A DNA stretch of 64,000 nucleotides, taken from NCBI GenBank assembly GCA_964030785.1, contig OZ034971.1, forward strand, positions 35,883,804 to 35,947,803, written 5' to 3'. This DNA is from Siderastrea siderea (taxonomy: Eukaryota; Cnidaria; Anthozoa; Scleractinia; Rhizangiidae). The translations under genes and the position numbers were made by a program. Below are positions 12,701 to 21,449 of the stretch, piece by piece. The notes under the pieces are model-generated. The model ran no database searches, was not told the origin of the DNA, and saw only the letters and a program-made list of their open reading frames with translations. Numbering within the stretch: position 1 is the stretch's first letter; each line of letters starts with the position of its first letter.

Positions 12701-12952
12701 TTGTGAGGTTAGTGAAGTTTTGACTGTCTTCTGAGAGGCTATATTACACCCTGGTGATTGTATGTCTTTGCCTTGTCGTTTTACAGACTCGCCATTCAAA
12801 CGGATGAAAATGACGCGTTGAAGGAAGCACTCAACTCCACTCTGAAAGCGAAAGAAGAGGACTTGAAATTTTATCAGGAAATGATGGATCAAACCAAGAA
12901 GATATTCTTACAAGGACTCCGGCAGTTTAGACAGAACTCAGCACCCAGCTAG
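753..12952 (+). CDS. CCDC13: CCDC13-like coiled-coil protein, copy A, 5' end outside window
   Basis: Seven exons join in frame with AG/GT borders: 753-857, 1464-1637, 2645-2821, 3683-4329, 5101-5211, 5776-5979 and 12787-12952 (TAG stop). The product is a long charged helical coiled coil rich in Glu, Gln and Lys heptads. The fourth exon interrupts it with a Gly/Ser/Pro-rich, probably disordered stretch. The order of conserved blocks (WRGRQQQI, then ERDRLLELVSLLQ, then ENDALKEAL near the C-terminus) is what I remember of CCDC13, a centriolar-satellite/ciliary protein; that name is from memory. The start codon is not in the window, because the first visible exon opens directly after an acceptor in phase 0. 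The last intron (5980-12786) holds a 5.9-kb transposon absent from copy B. No frame break was seen. A different coiled-coil family is possible. Confidence 0.62.
3063..3089. repeat. (ATT)n microsatellite, copy A
   Basis: About nine ATT units in an intron of the CCDC13-like gene. The matching place in copy B (55517-55579) is longer and interrupted by AATT steps, so the locus is length-variable between the two copies. Confidence 0.85.
4698..4734. repeat. Perfect hairpin, 17-bp arms and 3-nt loop
   Basis: Arms GTATTGGGCGGAGTCGC and its exact reverse complement surround the loop TTC. It lies in the intron between the Gly/Ser-rich exon and the exon at 5101. Copy B has a related imperfect hairpin at 57284-57323 with loop GAA. 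Copy B also keeps about 90 bp before the hairpin that copy A lacks. It is probably the relic of a short foldback element. Confidence 0.75.
4946..5043. repeat. Two tandem 49-bp units, copy A only
   Basis: Units 4946-4994 and 4995-5043 both run from TGGCTTGTTTAG to TTTCAAG, with a few differences. Copy B has one unit (about 57550-57600). The array ends just before the acceptor of the exon at 5101. Confidence 0.8.
6760..7829. repeat. Left long TIR arm of the Mutator-like element
   Basis: It pairs with the right arm (~9364-12689) along its whole length once the insertions at 9823-10750 and 11250-12636 are skipped. The shared open frame beginning MKINKWRKKLKFS at 6919, and its mirror on the minus strand at 11134, exists only because the arms are copies. 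It is not good evidence for a gene. The only large arm difference is the extra hairpin at about 7290-7376. Confidence 0.75.
7290..7376. repeat. Hairpin in left arm
   Basis: TTTTATTTAAGGCCTAAGC at the start and GCTTAGCCTTAAATAAAA at the end are nearly complementary, with CTCACTCCATAAGA and TCTTATGGAGTGAG inside them. One side of this palindrome is missing from the right arm. It may be a local template-switch duplication or a tiny foldback insertion. Confidence 0.65.
7845..8720. repeat. Degenerate ~20-bp minisatellite (ACACAACTGAC units), interrupted
   Basis: Units of about 19-21 bp resemble GTAATACACAACTGACNGA. They run over 7845-8140 and continue at 8590-8720 after an inserted 449-bp element. 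The array forms part of the unique centre of the Mutator-like element. The open frames across it are repeat translations. Confidence 0.8.
8141..8589. mobile_element. G-rich-end foldback element with 8-bp duplication (hAT-like?)
   Basis: The insert begins GCCCGGAGGGGGTATTC and ends GGGAGTACCCCCCC. It is bracketed by GATGCACA (8133-8140 and 8590-8597). Inside are repeated 'CCCTATCCCAGACTAG'-like phrases. The 8-bp duplication points to a hAT-type or similar enzyme. The host is a minisatellite with GATGCACA-like units, so the duplication could be partly coincidental. A relative with similar ends lies at 14725-14926. Confidence 0.6.
9823..10750. mobile_element. 928-bp TIR element with subterminal GCAAATGCCC motifs
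   Basis: The ends TGCATCAGTCAATTCCAGCT and its reverse complement continue into GCGCCCATCC followed by long C/G runs. The flanks carry TTA on both sides (9820-9822, 10751-10753), which would fit a 3-bp TWA duplication of the PIF/Harbinger type. Many copies of (G)CAAATGCCC(C)G, on both strands and next to CCCCGGG, crowd the two ends. They resemble transposase-binding subterminal repeats. No transposase is visible. It is inserted in the right arm of the Mutator-like element. Confidence 0.6.
11250..12636. mobile_element. Nested Mutator-like element, TAACCTGCGATCAGGC ends
   Basis: The 1387-bp insert starts TAACCTGCGATCAGGC and ends GCCTGATCGCAGGTTA. It is flanked by TCTCCCGAG (11241-11249) and TCTCCGGAG (12637-12645), a 9-bp duplication with one mismatch. 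It splits the right TIR arm of the 6760-12689 element. Each end also folds on itself: at the left, 11259-11330 forms a ~23-bp stem with one bulge. The 64-bp element at 13347-13410 has the same ends. No recognised protein is encoded. Confidence 0.75.
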
Positions 12953-13029
12953 CTCGCAAAGGATCGGGGCATTGAGTTGTGTATATATAATATTTAAATA
13001 TTGACAACATTCAGTTGCTGCACTTGTGA

Positions 13030-13035
13030 AATAAA
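13030..13035 (+). terminator. AATAAA poly(A) signal of CCDC13-like copy A
   Basis: Canonical AATAAA about 80 bp after the TAG stop at 12950-12952. It is preserved at 59648-59653 in copy B. Confidence 0.65.
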
Positions 13036-13346
13036 GTTACGTGTCTTGAAGTTTCAACTAATCAAGTTGGCATCTCTTACTAAAGTCTGTTTTCCATTGA
13101 AGGGGCAATCATAACTGTAAGTATGAGAGAAATTACCTGGAAAAATACCTGAGGCCTGGAAAAATACCCCAAATCGGGATGCCTAAAGGAGTAATTTCGA
13201 CAGAGTGCATAAATCTTACAAAATCGTAGCTAAAAAACTACAAAACCATAGCATGTAACCAAACTACCCCCGCCCCCATCCTTATTTACACCCTAATCCC
13301 GGCAACGGTCAAAGGAAAGAAAGGGCACTATCTTTTTCGCTTGATC

Positions 13347-13410
13347 TAACCTGCGATCAGACAGAATTTTAGCATCGCTCTCATATAAAACAGAGCCTGA
13401 TCGCAGGTTA
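13347..13410. mobile_element. 64-bp miniature Mutator-like element (MITE)
   Basis: TAACCTGCGATCAG at the start and CTGATCGCAGGTTA at the end are perfect inverted repeats. The flanks are the perfect 9-bp repeat CGCTTGATC (13338-13346, 13411-13419). The interior is only about 36 bp. It is present at the same place in copy B (59953-60016), so it is older than the duplication. Its ends match the 1387-bp element at 11250. Confidence 0.85.
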
Positions 13411-13429
13411 CGCTTGATCTGAAATCGTG

Positions 13430-13610
13430 GGAGGTACGAGTCACAGTCCATTTAATTCGTTGTATTAGGTTACCCCCGCCCCAATTCCTGCAGCGCTCGG
13501 GAAAGTTTTTGTTCGCGAACTATCTTTGCTCTCCTTAATTCTCACTGCCAACCCGAACACCTGAAAAGTAAGAGTTGCATTCGATTTAATCGGTTGTATT
13601 GGTCGGTTTG
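13430..13610 (+). repeat. Dispersed repeat copy 1, left part
   Basis: Phrases such as GAAAG-TTTTTG-TCGCGAACTATCTTT, CTCTCACTGC, GAGTTGC-TTCGATTTA and TTG-ATT-GTC recur in the same order at 21450-21650. The repeat is cut at 13610 by the 6.38-kb transposon and resumes at 19994. Confidence 0.65.
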
Positions 13611-13838
13611 TACGATGGCCCACAAGGGACGCGCTGCAAACAAAAAAGAAACCACGCAAACAAAAAAGAAACCACGCAAATAAAAAGGAAACCACGCAAA
13701 CAAAAAAGAAAACGCAAACAAAAAAAAAGAAACCACGCACACAAAACAGAAACCACGCTCACAGAACAGAAAATCACGCAAACAAAACAGAAACCACGCA
13801 AACAAAAAAGAAACTCGTTCCCAGAGCCCTTGCGGATT
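13611..13838 (+). promoter_or_regulatory. Left TIR/leader: ~20-bp minisatellite upstream of HECT-like gene
   Basis: After the 20-bp terminus, about nine units of ACCACGCAAACAAAAAAGAA (13636-13814) are followed by TCGTTCCCAGAGCCCTTGCG. GATTTTTTGTGTTGT comes next, and the ATG at 13945 lies about 130 bp beyond the array. The mirrored right TIR has the same parts in the same order before the integrase ATG. A promoter role is inferred from position only. Confidence 0.6.
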
Positions 13839-14724
13839 TTTTGTGTTGTTTCGCTGACCAAAGTAATCGCGGTTAGCGAGAGTGTTTCCCGCCATGCGTG
13901 GTGTGGTCGACCGTAAGAGGCGTGTTCGATGAAGAGTTTAGAAGATGTTCTGCTCTCGCTGTAGGTCAGAATTGATCACTGATGCTAAATTTTGTCACCT
14001 CTGTGGGTCGACAAATGGAACAAATGAAGACAACCCCACTCTTAGTGTGATAGAAGCCGCCCAATCGACCAGGAAGCGTCCTAGCTCTGTCCTCACTTTT
14101 GATGACTACAGAGAGCGTAAAGGACAAGAACGAAGATCAAGATTTGGGGGAAAGAAACCGAAGAAAGAGAAGAATGAGAAAGTTAACGAAGTCACGATTC
14201 AGATCGGCCTGATACGATTGAAAGATGGCGAACTGACGGTGATTCGTGGGTCGACCCTACCGCTGAAAGTTACAGAAACAATAGGTGCTCCCGAGCTACT
14301 TCAGAAAGGAAGCGAAAAGATGGTGAAGTTTAACAAAGATTTGGCGTCTGGTGGGGGTTTTACTTTGCTATATCCAGATAGAACGGAAGTGAAAACCTAC
14401 CTGGAAGCACGGAAGCGTTCACTCTCAACCGTTACCGAGAAGAATTGGGGAAGCCGTACGCTCGTATAACGTTATACATCTGCAAGACTCTCGCCATCTT
14501 GGATTCGATGTTTCTGAAAACATACAATAGCGACGATAGTGACACCGAATTGCCTTCTTATGAAGAGGTATGAACATGTTTGAAATTATAGTTCTGAACT
14601 TCGTACTCAGTGCCATGGCCCTGGTTGAGGTATACAATACCGTATTTCTTGTGTGAGGTTGGAAGGGGTGGAGGGGGAAGTTGAGCTGTTTGTTGTGTCT
14701 TGGGCTTTTACTTTCCTGATATTA

Positions 14725-14926
14725 CCCGGGGGGGGAGGTACTTGACCCATGTTTGGGTATAGGGCTGCCGCTGAAACCCTGACTGTGTTTAGGACAAAAA
14801 AAGCCTTAAAATAATACCTATCCTGTGTAGGACAACACCCTTCATTTTAGGTCCCTGTTTAGGACAAATGACAAAATACACACCCTGTTTAGGACAGTCA
14901 TATGGCCATATGAGGGAGTACCCCCC
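14725..14926. mobile_element. Short G-rich-end foldback element in an intron
   Basis: The ends CCCGGGGGGGGAGGTACT and GGGAGTACCCCCC are roughly inverted. The interior repeats 'CTGTTTAGGACA' several times. It resembles the family at 8141-8589, but I could not find a convincing target duplication. It occurs in both duplicate copies (61339-61539). Confidence 0.5.
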
Positions 14927-15502
14927 TAAGTTTGTGCCAAAGTGTTTAATTTTCCTTTGCCAAATAATTATTGTGAATCATTGTGAAGGACTTCAATACT
15001 TTCATTCTAGAATACTGCAATTTTCAAGCAAAGTGAGAATCAGCATTATTATTTTATTGATTACTTCCCAACCACTTGTGTTGGTATATAGCATCAGGGT
15101 TTTCAATAGGAATCTGAATAGGTGGCAAAATTGTAGGAGTAGGTGGAGAATGAACTACTTGCACCAAAGTTGCGAAATTCTAGGGGTGTCCAGGGGTATG
15201 CTCCCCCTAAAAATTATGAAAATTTGGGACTCTTAGAATGCATTTCCTGCATTCTGGAGCAAGAATTAGGGTATTTGAACTGAAAAGGAAACACAAATCG
15301 CCACTGAAATTACTCAGAATGTAGGGAAGATTCTTTTTTTTTTCCTGAATAAATCTTGCCCGATCCAAAGCTGGTGTTTTGTGGCGAATGTTTCTCATGT
15401 TAGTCGTATGAGGTAATTTCTCAATCAAATAGGAGGTGAGTTCATGTGGAATAGCCGGCAGTTTCGCAGCCTTCCGGCCTTTTTGAAAACCCTGTTGCAT
15501 AG

Positions 15503-15536
15503 ATAATAATAATAATAATAATAAAAATAATAATTA
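15503..15536. repeat. (AAT)n microsatellite
   Basis: Short ATA/AAT run in the intron before the Thr-rich exon. Copy B (62115-62154) is a few units longer. Confidence 0.85.
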
Positions 15537-17410
15537 TAGTAATTAGATCCACACCACACCCTCAACCATATTTGCTGAAGAATTGACTTGAAAGAATACT
15601 CAGCTGTTGCCCCACACAAACTACTGATTAGTAGGATAATGACTGACATAATTAACATAGCATTGTTTGAAACACAGTTGATGACGGTGACAGGAGAAAT
15701 GCAAAGTGAGGAGAGCAGTGCAGAAGAGAACAACACAAGCACAAACCGTATAGCCAGCACCCATACAGTCACGAGCTTTTATAGCCATACAGCCATTGCT
15801 CACACAACTGCCAGAAATGCAGCAACCACCAGGACAACTGCAAATGACTGTGCTGTCACAAATTACACAAGCACCGCCCAAGCAGACCCAGCCAACCCAG
15901 ATACTAACAATGAAGCTGTGGACAGCTCAGGCACCACAGGTCAGTAAGAAGGTATTACTGTTTTATGAAGGGAATTTGTCTTATGTTCATCTATGAGGAC
16001 TCCTTTTGAGTATGATGTATGTTTTATTGTAGACAGTGAAGTGGTTTAGTGGTAATATTTACTCTTGGAACAATACAACAAGATATTGAGAGTAAATTTG
16101 GAATTTTACAGTGTAAAAAGTGAATAATTTGTGAATCATTGCAGCCACCTTTGACTCCTGTGGAAGCATGCACATCTATAAAAAGTCAACATTATTAAAT
16201 ACCCCTTTGTTCTGATCCTGGTTAGGTCAGATGTCCATCCCAAGATGAGATAGAGGTTCACTTTCTGGCAGTCAGCTTAAATATTTTGGGGTGTTTAACC
16301 CAGTTTAATTATGATGGTATCTTTCAAGGACCTCTTTTTATTTATGATTTTCTGGTCTGTTTCAGCAGTCACCAATGCAGTTTTGGACCTCACTGATTGT
16401 CCTACCCAGACAATTAGTTTTCACAGGGCTGTACTGAAGGACAGTATGATAGAGGCGTTTAAAAATCCTGAAATTCTACATGTAAATCTAGCTGTAACTT
16501 TCATCAGTAATAGTGGAAAAGAGGAAGAGGGGAAGGGTGCTGGTGTTTTCGGTGATGCATTGTCTACTTTTTGGAACCAGTTCATTAACTCACTTTCTGT
16601 AGGAGCACAAGAGAAGGTTCCAGCCATAAGACATGATTACCAAAGGGGTGAATGGGAAGCAATAGCTAGAATTCTGGTGTATGGGTACATGAAAGAGAAG
16701 TATTTTCCCCTCTCTTTATCACGAGGTTTTGTTGCATTGTGCCCGTTCGGTGAAGAGGGTATGGGCAGTGATTTTTTGTTGTCTGCTTTTCGCCTCTATA
16801 TTTCAGAAGATGAGAGAGAAGCTTGCCAGAAATGTCTTACAGACACATTCTTGCCAAATGATGATGACATTTTAGATTTTCTGTCTAGTTATAAGTGTTT
16901 TCGATCCCCTTCAAAAGAAAACATCATGCAAATTGTGTCTGAACTTGCCCACCAGGAAATAGTCCAAAAACCGACTGGAGGTACATTATGAACTGCTGGG
17001 CACCAATTGTTAAATCCTTGATCACTTTTCCAGAGTTTACATCTGTCACAGCTTTAGAGAACCTGTATGAGGTTAAGAGGCCAACTGCCAAAAAGGTAAT
17101 AAAATTAATCAAATCAGAGCCTGTAACTGAACAAGAACGTCAATGTTTGGATCATTTGTAGAAGTACATCAGGTGTTTGTCTGGAGAAACACTGTCATTG
17201 TTGGTTCAGTTTATTTCTGGTAGTAATGTCATCGCTTTTGACCGTATTGAGGTAGGATTTACAACCCTAGAGGGTACTGCCCGTAGACCAATTGCATATA
17301 CATGTGGACCATTGTTGGAAATCCCCTCAACATACCAGTCATATAATGAGCTCTCAGAGGAATTCAGCAAATTACTACAACAGAGATTCAGGGCAATTCA
17401 ACATTGTTAA

Positions 17411-18088
17411 TGCCTGTTATGTGAACAGGCACACCTGAGCATGTTGTACATATATGTAGTATGCTAAGTTGGGAGATTTGTTACAAACATAATTTATTTG
17501 AAATTTCTTAGACCTTGCATGTGATCAAACTGTCCTTAGGTGTATTCCTGAGATATGTTTACCAGTTTTACTCAGCTACTTAAGATTAGACATGTTCTGA
17601 AGAACTTTTTCCAATTTATTGCATGCATGTATGAATGATTGAGTACATTTTATGATGCATGTTTATATTTTGTGGGCTTAACTTAACTTAAAAAGGTTCA
17701 AATTCAGAAGAGACATTATTTAGGAGAATCTGAAAGGACATGATGAGAATTTGAAAAAAAAAAAACCAATACAATGACTGAGTTGATACAACTTCTAATT
17801 TGCTCAAAATTCCCTTGTGTTTTTGCAACAAGCCATTTCAGCATGAGAACTATTTTGTACTTTGCACCAACAACATCAGTCAGTTGTTTGACACTGTAGT
17901 GATAGCAGTGTTTAATAGATCATTAATTTGTGGTGAAACTGCAATACAAAATACTTGTTTGGTTACTGTTAACTCAACAAATAAAACTTTCAATGAGAAT
18001 TGTTTCAGTGTTCTTTGATACTTCTATGTCACAATTCAGTGCGCGAAGGTTGTGATCCCTAGAGGGAAAAACAACAAGTTATACCACC
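17411..18088. other. Spacer between the two convergent transposon genes
   Basis: AT-rich sequence with no coding signal recognised. AATAAA occurs near 17980. It presumably holds the 3' UTRs and poly(A) sites of the two tail-to-tail genes. Confidence 0.5.
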
Positions 18089-19638
18089 TTATTCATTCTG
18101 CAATTTAATTATGTGCTGATATAGAGTGAGAGCCTCTTTTACAGTAGCAGGATAAACCCTGCCCTCAGTTTCCAAAACATATTCGAAATACTCCTCATAC
18201 AGACTGCCATCCACCTCTCCTTGGCAGTGCACTTCCATCTCCTTCGTCTGTTCTTCAGAAACAGAAATTGCACATTCTTCGTTTGCATAATACTCGGGTA
18301 GAAAATACATAACATCTGGTACCCCATGTATAGCACTGTATGCAGACTTGGAAATCTTGAGACTGTTCCAGTGGTCCCTGACTTTGTTCAGGTCATCTTG
18401 AAGGAGCCGTGAAAAACAAAACCATAGACACTCCATATGGAGTGCATTTCCTAAGTGAAGTAGCCCATAATCTACCATGTCCTTGAACAGGCTGATCCAC
18501 CAATTAGACCTGTTTCTCCTGTAAAAGGACCACCAACCTTCAATGCGTTGATTAGCTGGAGATGAACAATATCTGTGAGATTTCTCACCAGCTAGTTCAT
18601 CCTGGTCTTCAGCACGAAAAGTACACTACATGGCAGCAGCAATCCCATTTTCTGTGCCACATTCAGACACAAGCAGCAAAGGGCATCCACCAAGTTCCTT
18701 AACTTGGTTTAAGTAGAAGGAGGCTGGTACTTTTGGGTCATTGTTAGAGTGGACTACTTCTGACCATAAAATCCTGCGGCTAAATCCGTCCACAGCACCG
18801 TGGATGGGGAACCCATAAGGTTTCAGCTTATCATACCCTGTAAAAGGATGAATTAGTAATAATAATCATTGAGAAATTGTATATAAAAAAATCATAATCT
18901 GGACCGAGACCATGCCAACTACTTAGCAGCAGCGCAAGAAATGGCATATATTTTCAGCCTGTCTTACATTTAGCAGATGAAGGCTGGAGGTGACCTTGTT
19001 TCGGTGACACAAGCCTCTTGTTTCTCCTGTAAATGCGAGCTAGCTATTAACCATAAGAACAAAATGATTTTCATAAGAAAAGCAGTGAGGTCGCTATCAA
19101 AACAGGATCATCTCCAGCCTTGTTGCCATTCATGAGCTAGGTTCAGTTTACTGAGCACACAACTGTGAAATGGATTTTCTACTTCAGCGAAAAAAGATAC
19201 CATCCATGTGCCACGAGGCATTGGCTCCTTTAGAAGTAAACGCTCGTCTCTTTAACCGTCGTGACCTCCTCTCTTCTACACCACCAGGTTACGAGGTACG
19301 TGTATGTGATGTCTCAGTCTCAAGGCGTGCCAAATACTACGATAGCCTGATAAGCTTCCAGGGCCATTCATTTCTTCACGGGTGGCTTCTCGTAGTTTAG
19401 AATCGTCTATTAGCTTGCCATTGCCTTTCCTCCTCAACCCTAGAGATTTAAGACGCCTGTTCAGTGTCCGTACACACATTTGAAGTCCTTCTCTTTTCTT
19501 TAGCAGACCAACAATGGCATCGTAAGGATAACCACGATGAAAATAGTGCGTTATGACATCATCAATGCTTTTTTCAGTGATACATCTATCGCAAACAGTC
19601 TCATGAGCTACACTTCTACCACACAGGCTACAGAACAT
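18089..19638 (-). pseudogene. Zinc-ribbon / rve (DDE) integrase of the transposon, broken
   Basis: On the minus strand, exon 1 runs from the ATG at 19638 to 19201. It has an N-terminal zinc ribbon (FCSLC...CDRC), then a helix-turn-helix-like region with YPYDAIVGLL and GSLSGYRSIWHALR. Exon 2 (18837-18089) begins at the integrase core: the first catalytic Asp lies in WHMDG|YDKLKPYGF across the junction. GAVDGFSRRI, SECGTENGIAA and the GEKSHRYCSSPANQRIEGWW region follow. Lesions are an out-of-frame deletion near 19285-19300 (RNLV runs into a stop, while GVEERRSRR continues in another frame) and a TAG at 18626-18628. The second acidic residue reads Glu in VSECGTEN, where I remember Asp. The family is recognised from memory of animal integrase-core genes. 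It would catalyse strand transfer of the element's ends. Confidence 0.7.
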
Positions 19639-19686
19639 AACGGACCACAACATAAAAAATCAGCAAGACCCACGAGCCTGACATCT

Positions 19687-19993
19687 CCGCAAGGGGTCTG
19701 GGAACGAGGTTTCTTTTTTGTTTGCGTGGTTTCCTTTTTGTTTGCGCGGTTTCTGTTTTGTTTGCGTGGTTTCTGTTTTGTTTGCGTGGTTTCTGTTTTG
19801 TGTGCGTGGTTTCTGTTTTGTGTGCGTGGTTCCTTTTTTGTTTGCGTTTTCCTTTTTTTATTTGCGTGGTTTCTTTTTTTTATTTGCGTGGTTTCTTTTT
19901 TGTTTGCGTGTTTTCTTTTTTGTTTGCGTGGTTTCCTTTCTTGTTTGCGTGTTTTCTTTTTTGTTTGCAGCGTGTCCCTTGTGGGCCATCGTA
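19687..19993 (-). promoter_or_regulatory. Right TIR/leader: longer minisatellite upstream of integrase gene
   Basis: Read on minus, it starts TACGATGGCCCACAAGGGAC. About thirteen ~20-bp units follow (19970-19709), then CTCGTTCCCAGACCCCTTGC, then GATTTTTTATGTTGT and the ATG at 19638. The order is the same as in the left TIR, with a larger and more variable array. Confidence 0.6.
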
Positions 19994-21200
19994 GGTTTGA
20001 GGTTAAAATTAAATGGGACAGCCCTGTGACCCACAGTATCATGTCTTTACGTCATTTGTCATTCTTATGTAAATCACCTAGTTTTCTCGGAAAGCTATCG
20101 TCGGAGACAACAAAAGCGTCCCGGGAATCGATCTTTGACGGTTTTTTGGAAAGGCCCTGTTCATTCGCGTTCCACGGTGTATTCTTCAAAAGGCAAAACG
20201 GATACCAGGAAAACTCACCTAGAAGTGTTCGACAGAAACTGGAAAAGGTATGTTTAGTGTTTATATGCAATAGTTTGTTTTTATCCATTTACAATGGTTT
20301 GATTTTCAATTCAGTTGTGAAAAATTAATTCTCAAACCTTGTAATAATCTACAATTTGAGGCAATGCGAGGAGCCGCAACATTTATGGAGCCAACGCGCG
20401 AACGTTTGTTAAAATGTGCAAACAACTTGCTACTTGGCCGGTTGTTCGTTACGATCACTTGTGCTTTGAAAAAATTAAATTGCGATATAACATTTCCTGA
20501 AATAGTCATCAGTCATACTTCAAGACGTTCCGTTGTGAAATTGGTTGCTGTGGATGTTTTTGTACGGTGAATTGTTGTGCACTTAACGCCCGTTTCAACC
20601 GTTGTGCTACTGCCTTGCTGAACTTAAACGATCGCATAAAAGTTCCGTCGTCTTCGGCACGACGTTGGAAACCAAGTGGTGCCACTGTCTGCATTGTCGT
20701 GTGGCACGTCAAGCTCCGCCGTGCTACTGACACGGTTGGTTTCAAACGTCGTGTTACTGCCGTGCCGAACTTAATTCATGGATTAGAAATAGATTTGTTG
20801 ATTTATTGATAAAAATCTGGAAAGCGTTTGCGTTGGAAGAGCTGTTTAAATTCGATTGAATTAATTCGACGTCTGAAAATCGAGTCATGTTTCAGTCGTG
20901 CCATAGTGGATCCACAGGCCGATTGCAGTAGCATGACTTTCGAAAGAGGCCTTAGTATATTAATACATACTTAAAGTATTGAACGAGTTGCCGCTTGAAA
21001 AATGCTTATGTTATGGTTTTCGGGTTTGGACTGAATGCCAGCCTGTGTAGCTGTGCTGGTTAAAACAAAATATGCAATCAGTTGAACGGAACTTAAGTCT
21101 AAACCTAAGACATACATGTATGTCTAAGCATTGAATTAGGCGAAGGGACTTAAATGATTATTGAGCTTCACTATTTGAAATTCATTCTGATAGGAAAATT
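19994..21200 (+). repeat. Dispersed repeat copy 1, right part, with an insert
   Basis: It resumes after the transposon's target duplication with AGGTTAAAAT and GACCCACAGTATCATG, then TCACCTAGTTTTCTCGGAAA. It continues to a donor-like GAAAAGGTATGTT at about 20240. Further matches to copy 2 (GTAATAATCTACAA, TTTGGACTGAATGC) run to about 21180. About 20560-20920 has no counterpart in copy 2. That stretch holds two direct copies of TGTGCTACTGCC...GAACTTAA, probably a separate short interspersed repeat. No convincing ORF. Confidence 0.6.
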
Positions 21201-21449
21201 TGCACTCGTACATTACCATGTATTTCATTTTGTACAGGAATGAAAGATATACCGGCTTGACTTAGCCGTATTTTCAAGTCTGTTGCCATTTAATAGCGAG
21301 GCAATCAATCACAATCGCAAGCATCAGTGCGAAGTTACTAGAGTTCTGGAAACTCGCCCTCCCCTGCCCTTAATTCTTGCAGCCTTTGGAATGCTGAATG
21401 ATGTTCGCGTACGCTATCCTTCGTTTCTCACTGATGTGAAGCATAGAAG

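Larger units (their letters stand above)
13945..17410 (+). pseudogene. Zinc-ribbon / HECT-like E3 ligase gene of the transposon, copy A, broken
   Basis: Exon 1 (13945-~14567) opens with a CxxC..CxxC zinc ribbon (FCSRC, FCHLC) and a basic linker. A second exon (about 15678-15939) is Thr/Ser/Ala-rich linker. A third (16366-17410) is HECT-like and ends with YTCGPLLEIPSTYQSYNEL, whose Cys codon at 17303-17305 sits where HECT ligases have the catalytic cysteine. Lesions are a 1-nt frameshift around 14391-14397, since the next frame continues coherently to the donor at 14568. There is a frame change near 16974-16981, where RYIMNCWAPIVK resumes in another frame. An in-frame TAG at 17159-17161 aligns with CAG in copy B. 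The first two are shared with copy B. The role would be ubiquitin transfer; a 53-nt intron could explain the second break instead. Confidence 0.68.
13611..19993. mobile_element. 6.38-kb TIR transposon with integrase and HECT-like genes (IS3EU-like?), decayed
   Basis: The termini TACGATGGCCCACAAGGGAC are inverted repeats and continue into a ~20-bp minisatellite. The flanks are the 6-bp direct repeat GGTTTG (13605-13610, 19994-19999). The element is inserted in a dispersed repeat whose second copy reads through the site without interruption near 21640-21650. Inside are two convergent genes: zinc-ribbon/HECT-like on plus (13945-17410) and zinc-ribbon/rve integrase on minus (19638-18089). Both have lesions. 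As I recall, eukaryotic IS3EU elements have TAY ends and 6-bp duplications, which fits, but that classification is inference. A second copy starts at 60217. Confidence 0.72.

Noticed and set aside
13636..13814. Regular repeats that might suggest a CRISPR array
   Set aside because: Units are contiguous with no unique spacers, and the genome is eukaryotic.
13465..13895. Cys/Phe-rich open frames (FLFCLRGFCFVC-type) here and at 19537-20042 and 60071-60501
   Set aside because: They are translations of the ~20-bp minisatellite in all frames, not membrane proteins.
15588..15881. Cys-rich minus-strand frame MGGACVICDSTVIC...
   Set aside because: It is antisense to the Thr-rich exon, in which ACA/ACC codons give TGT/GGT on the other strand.
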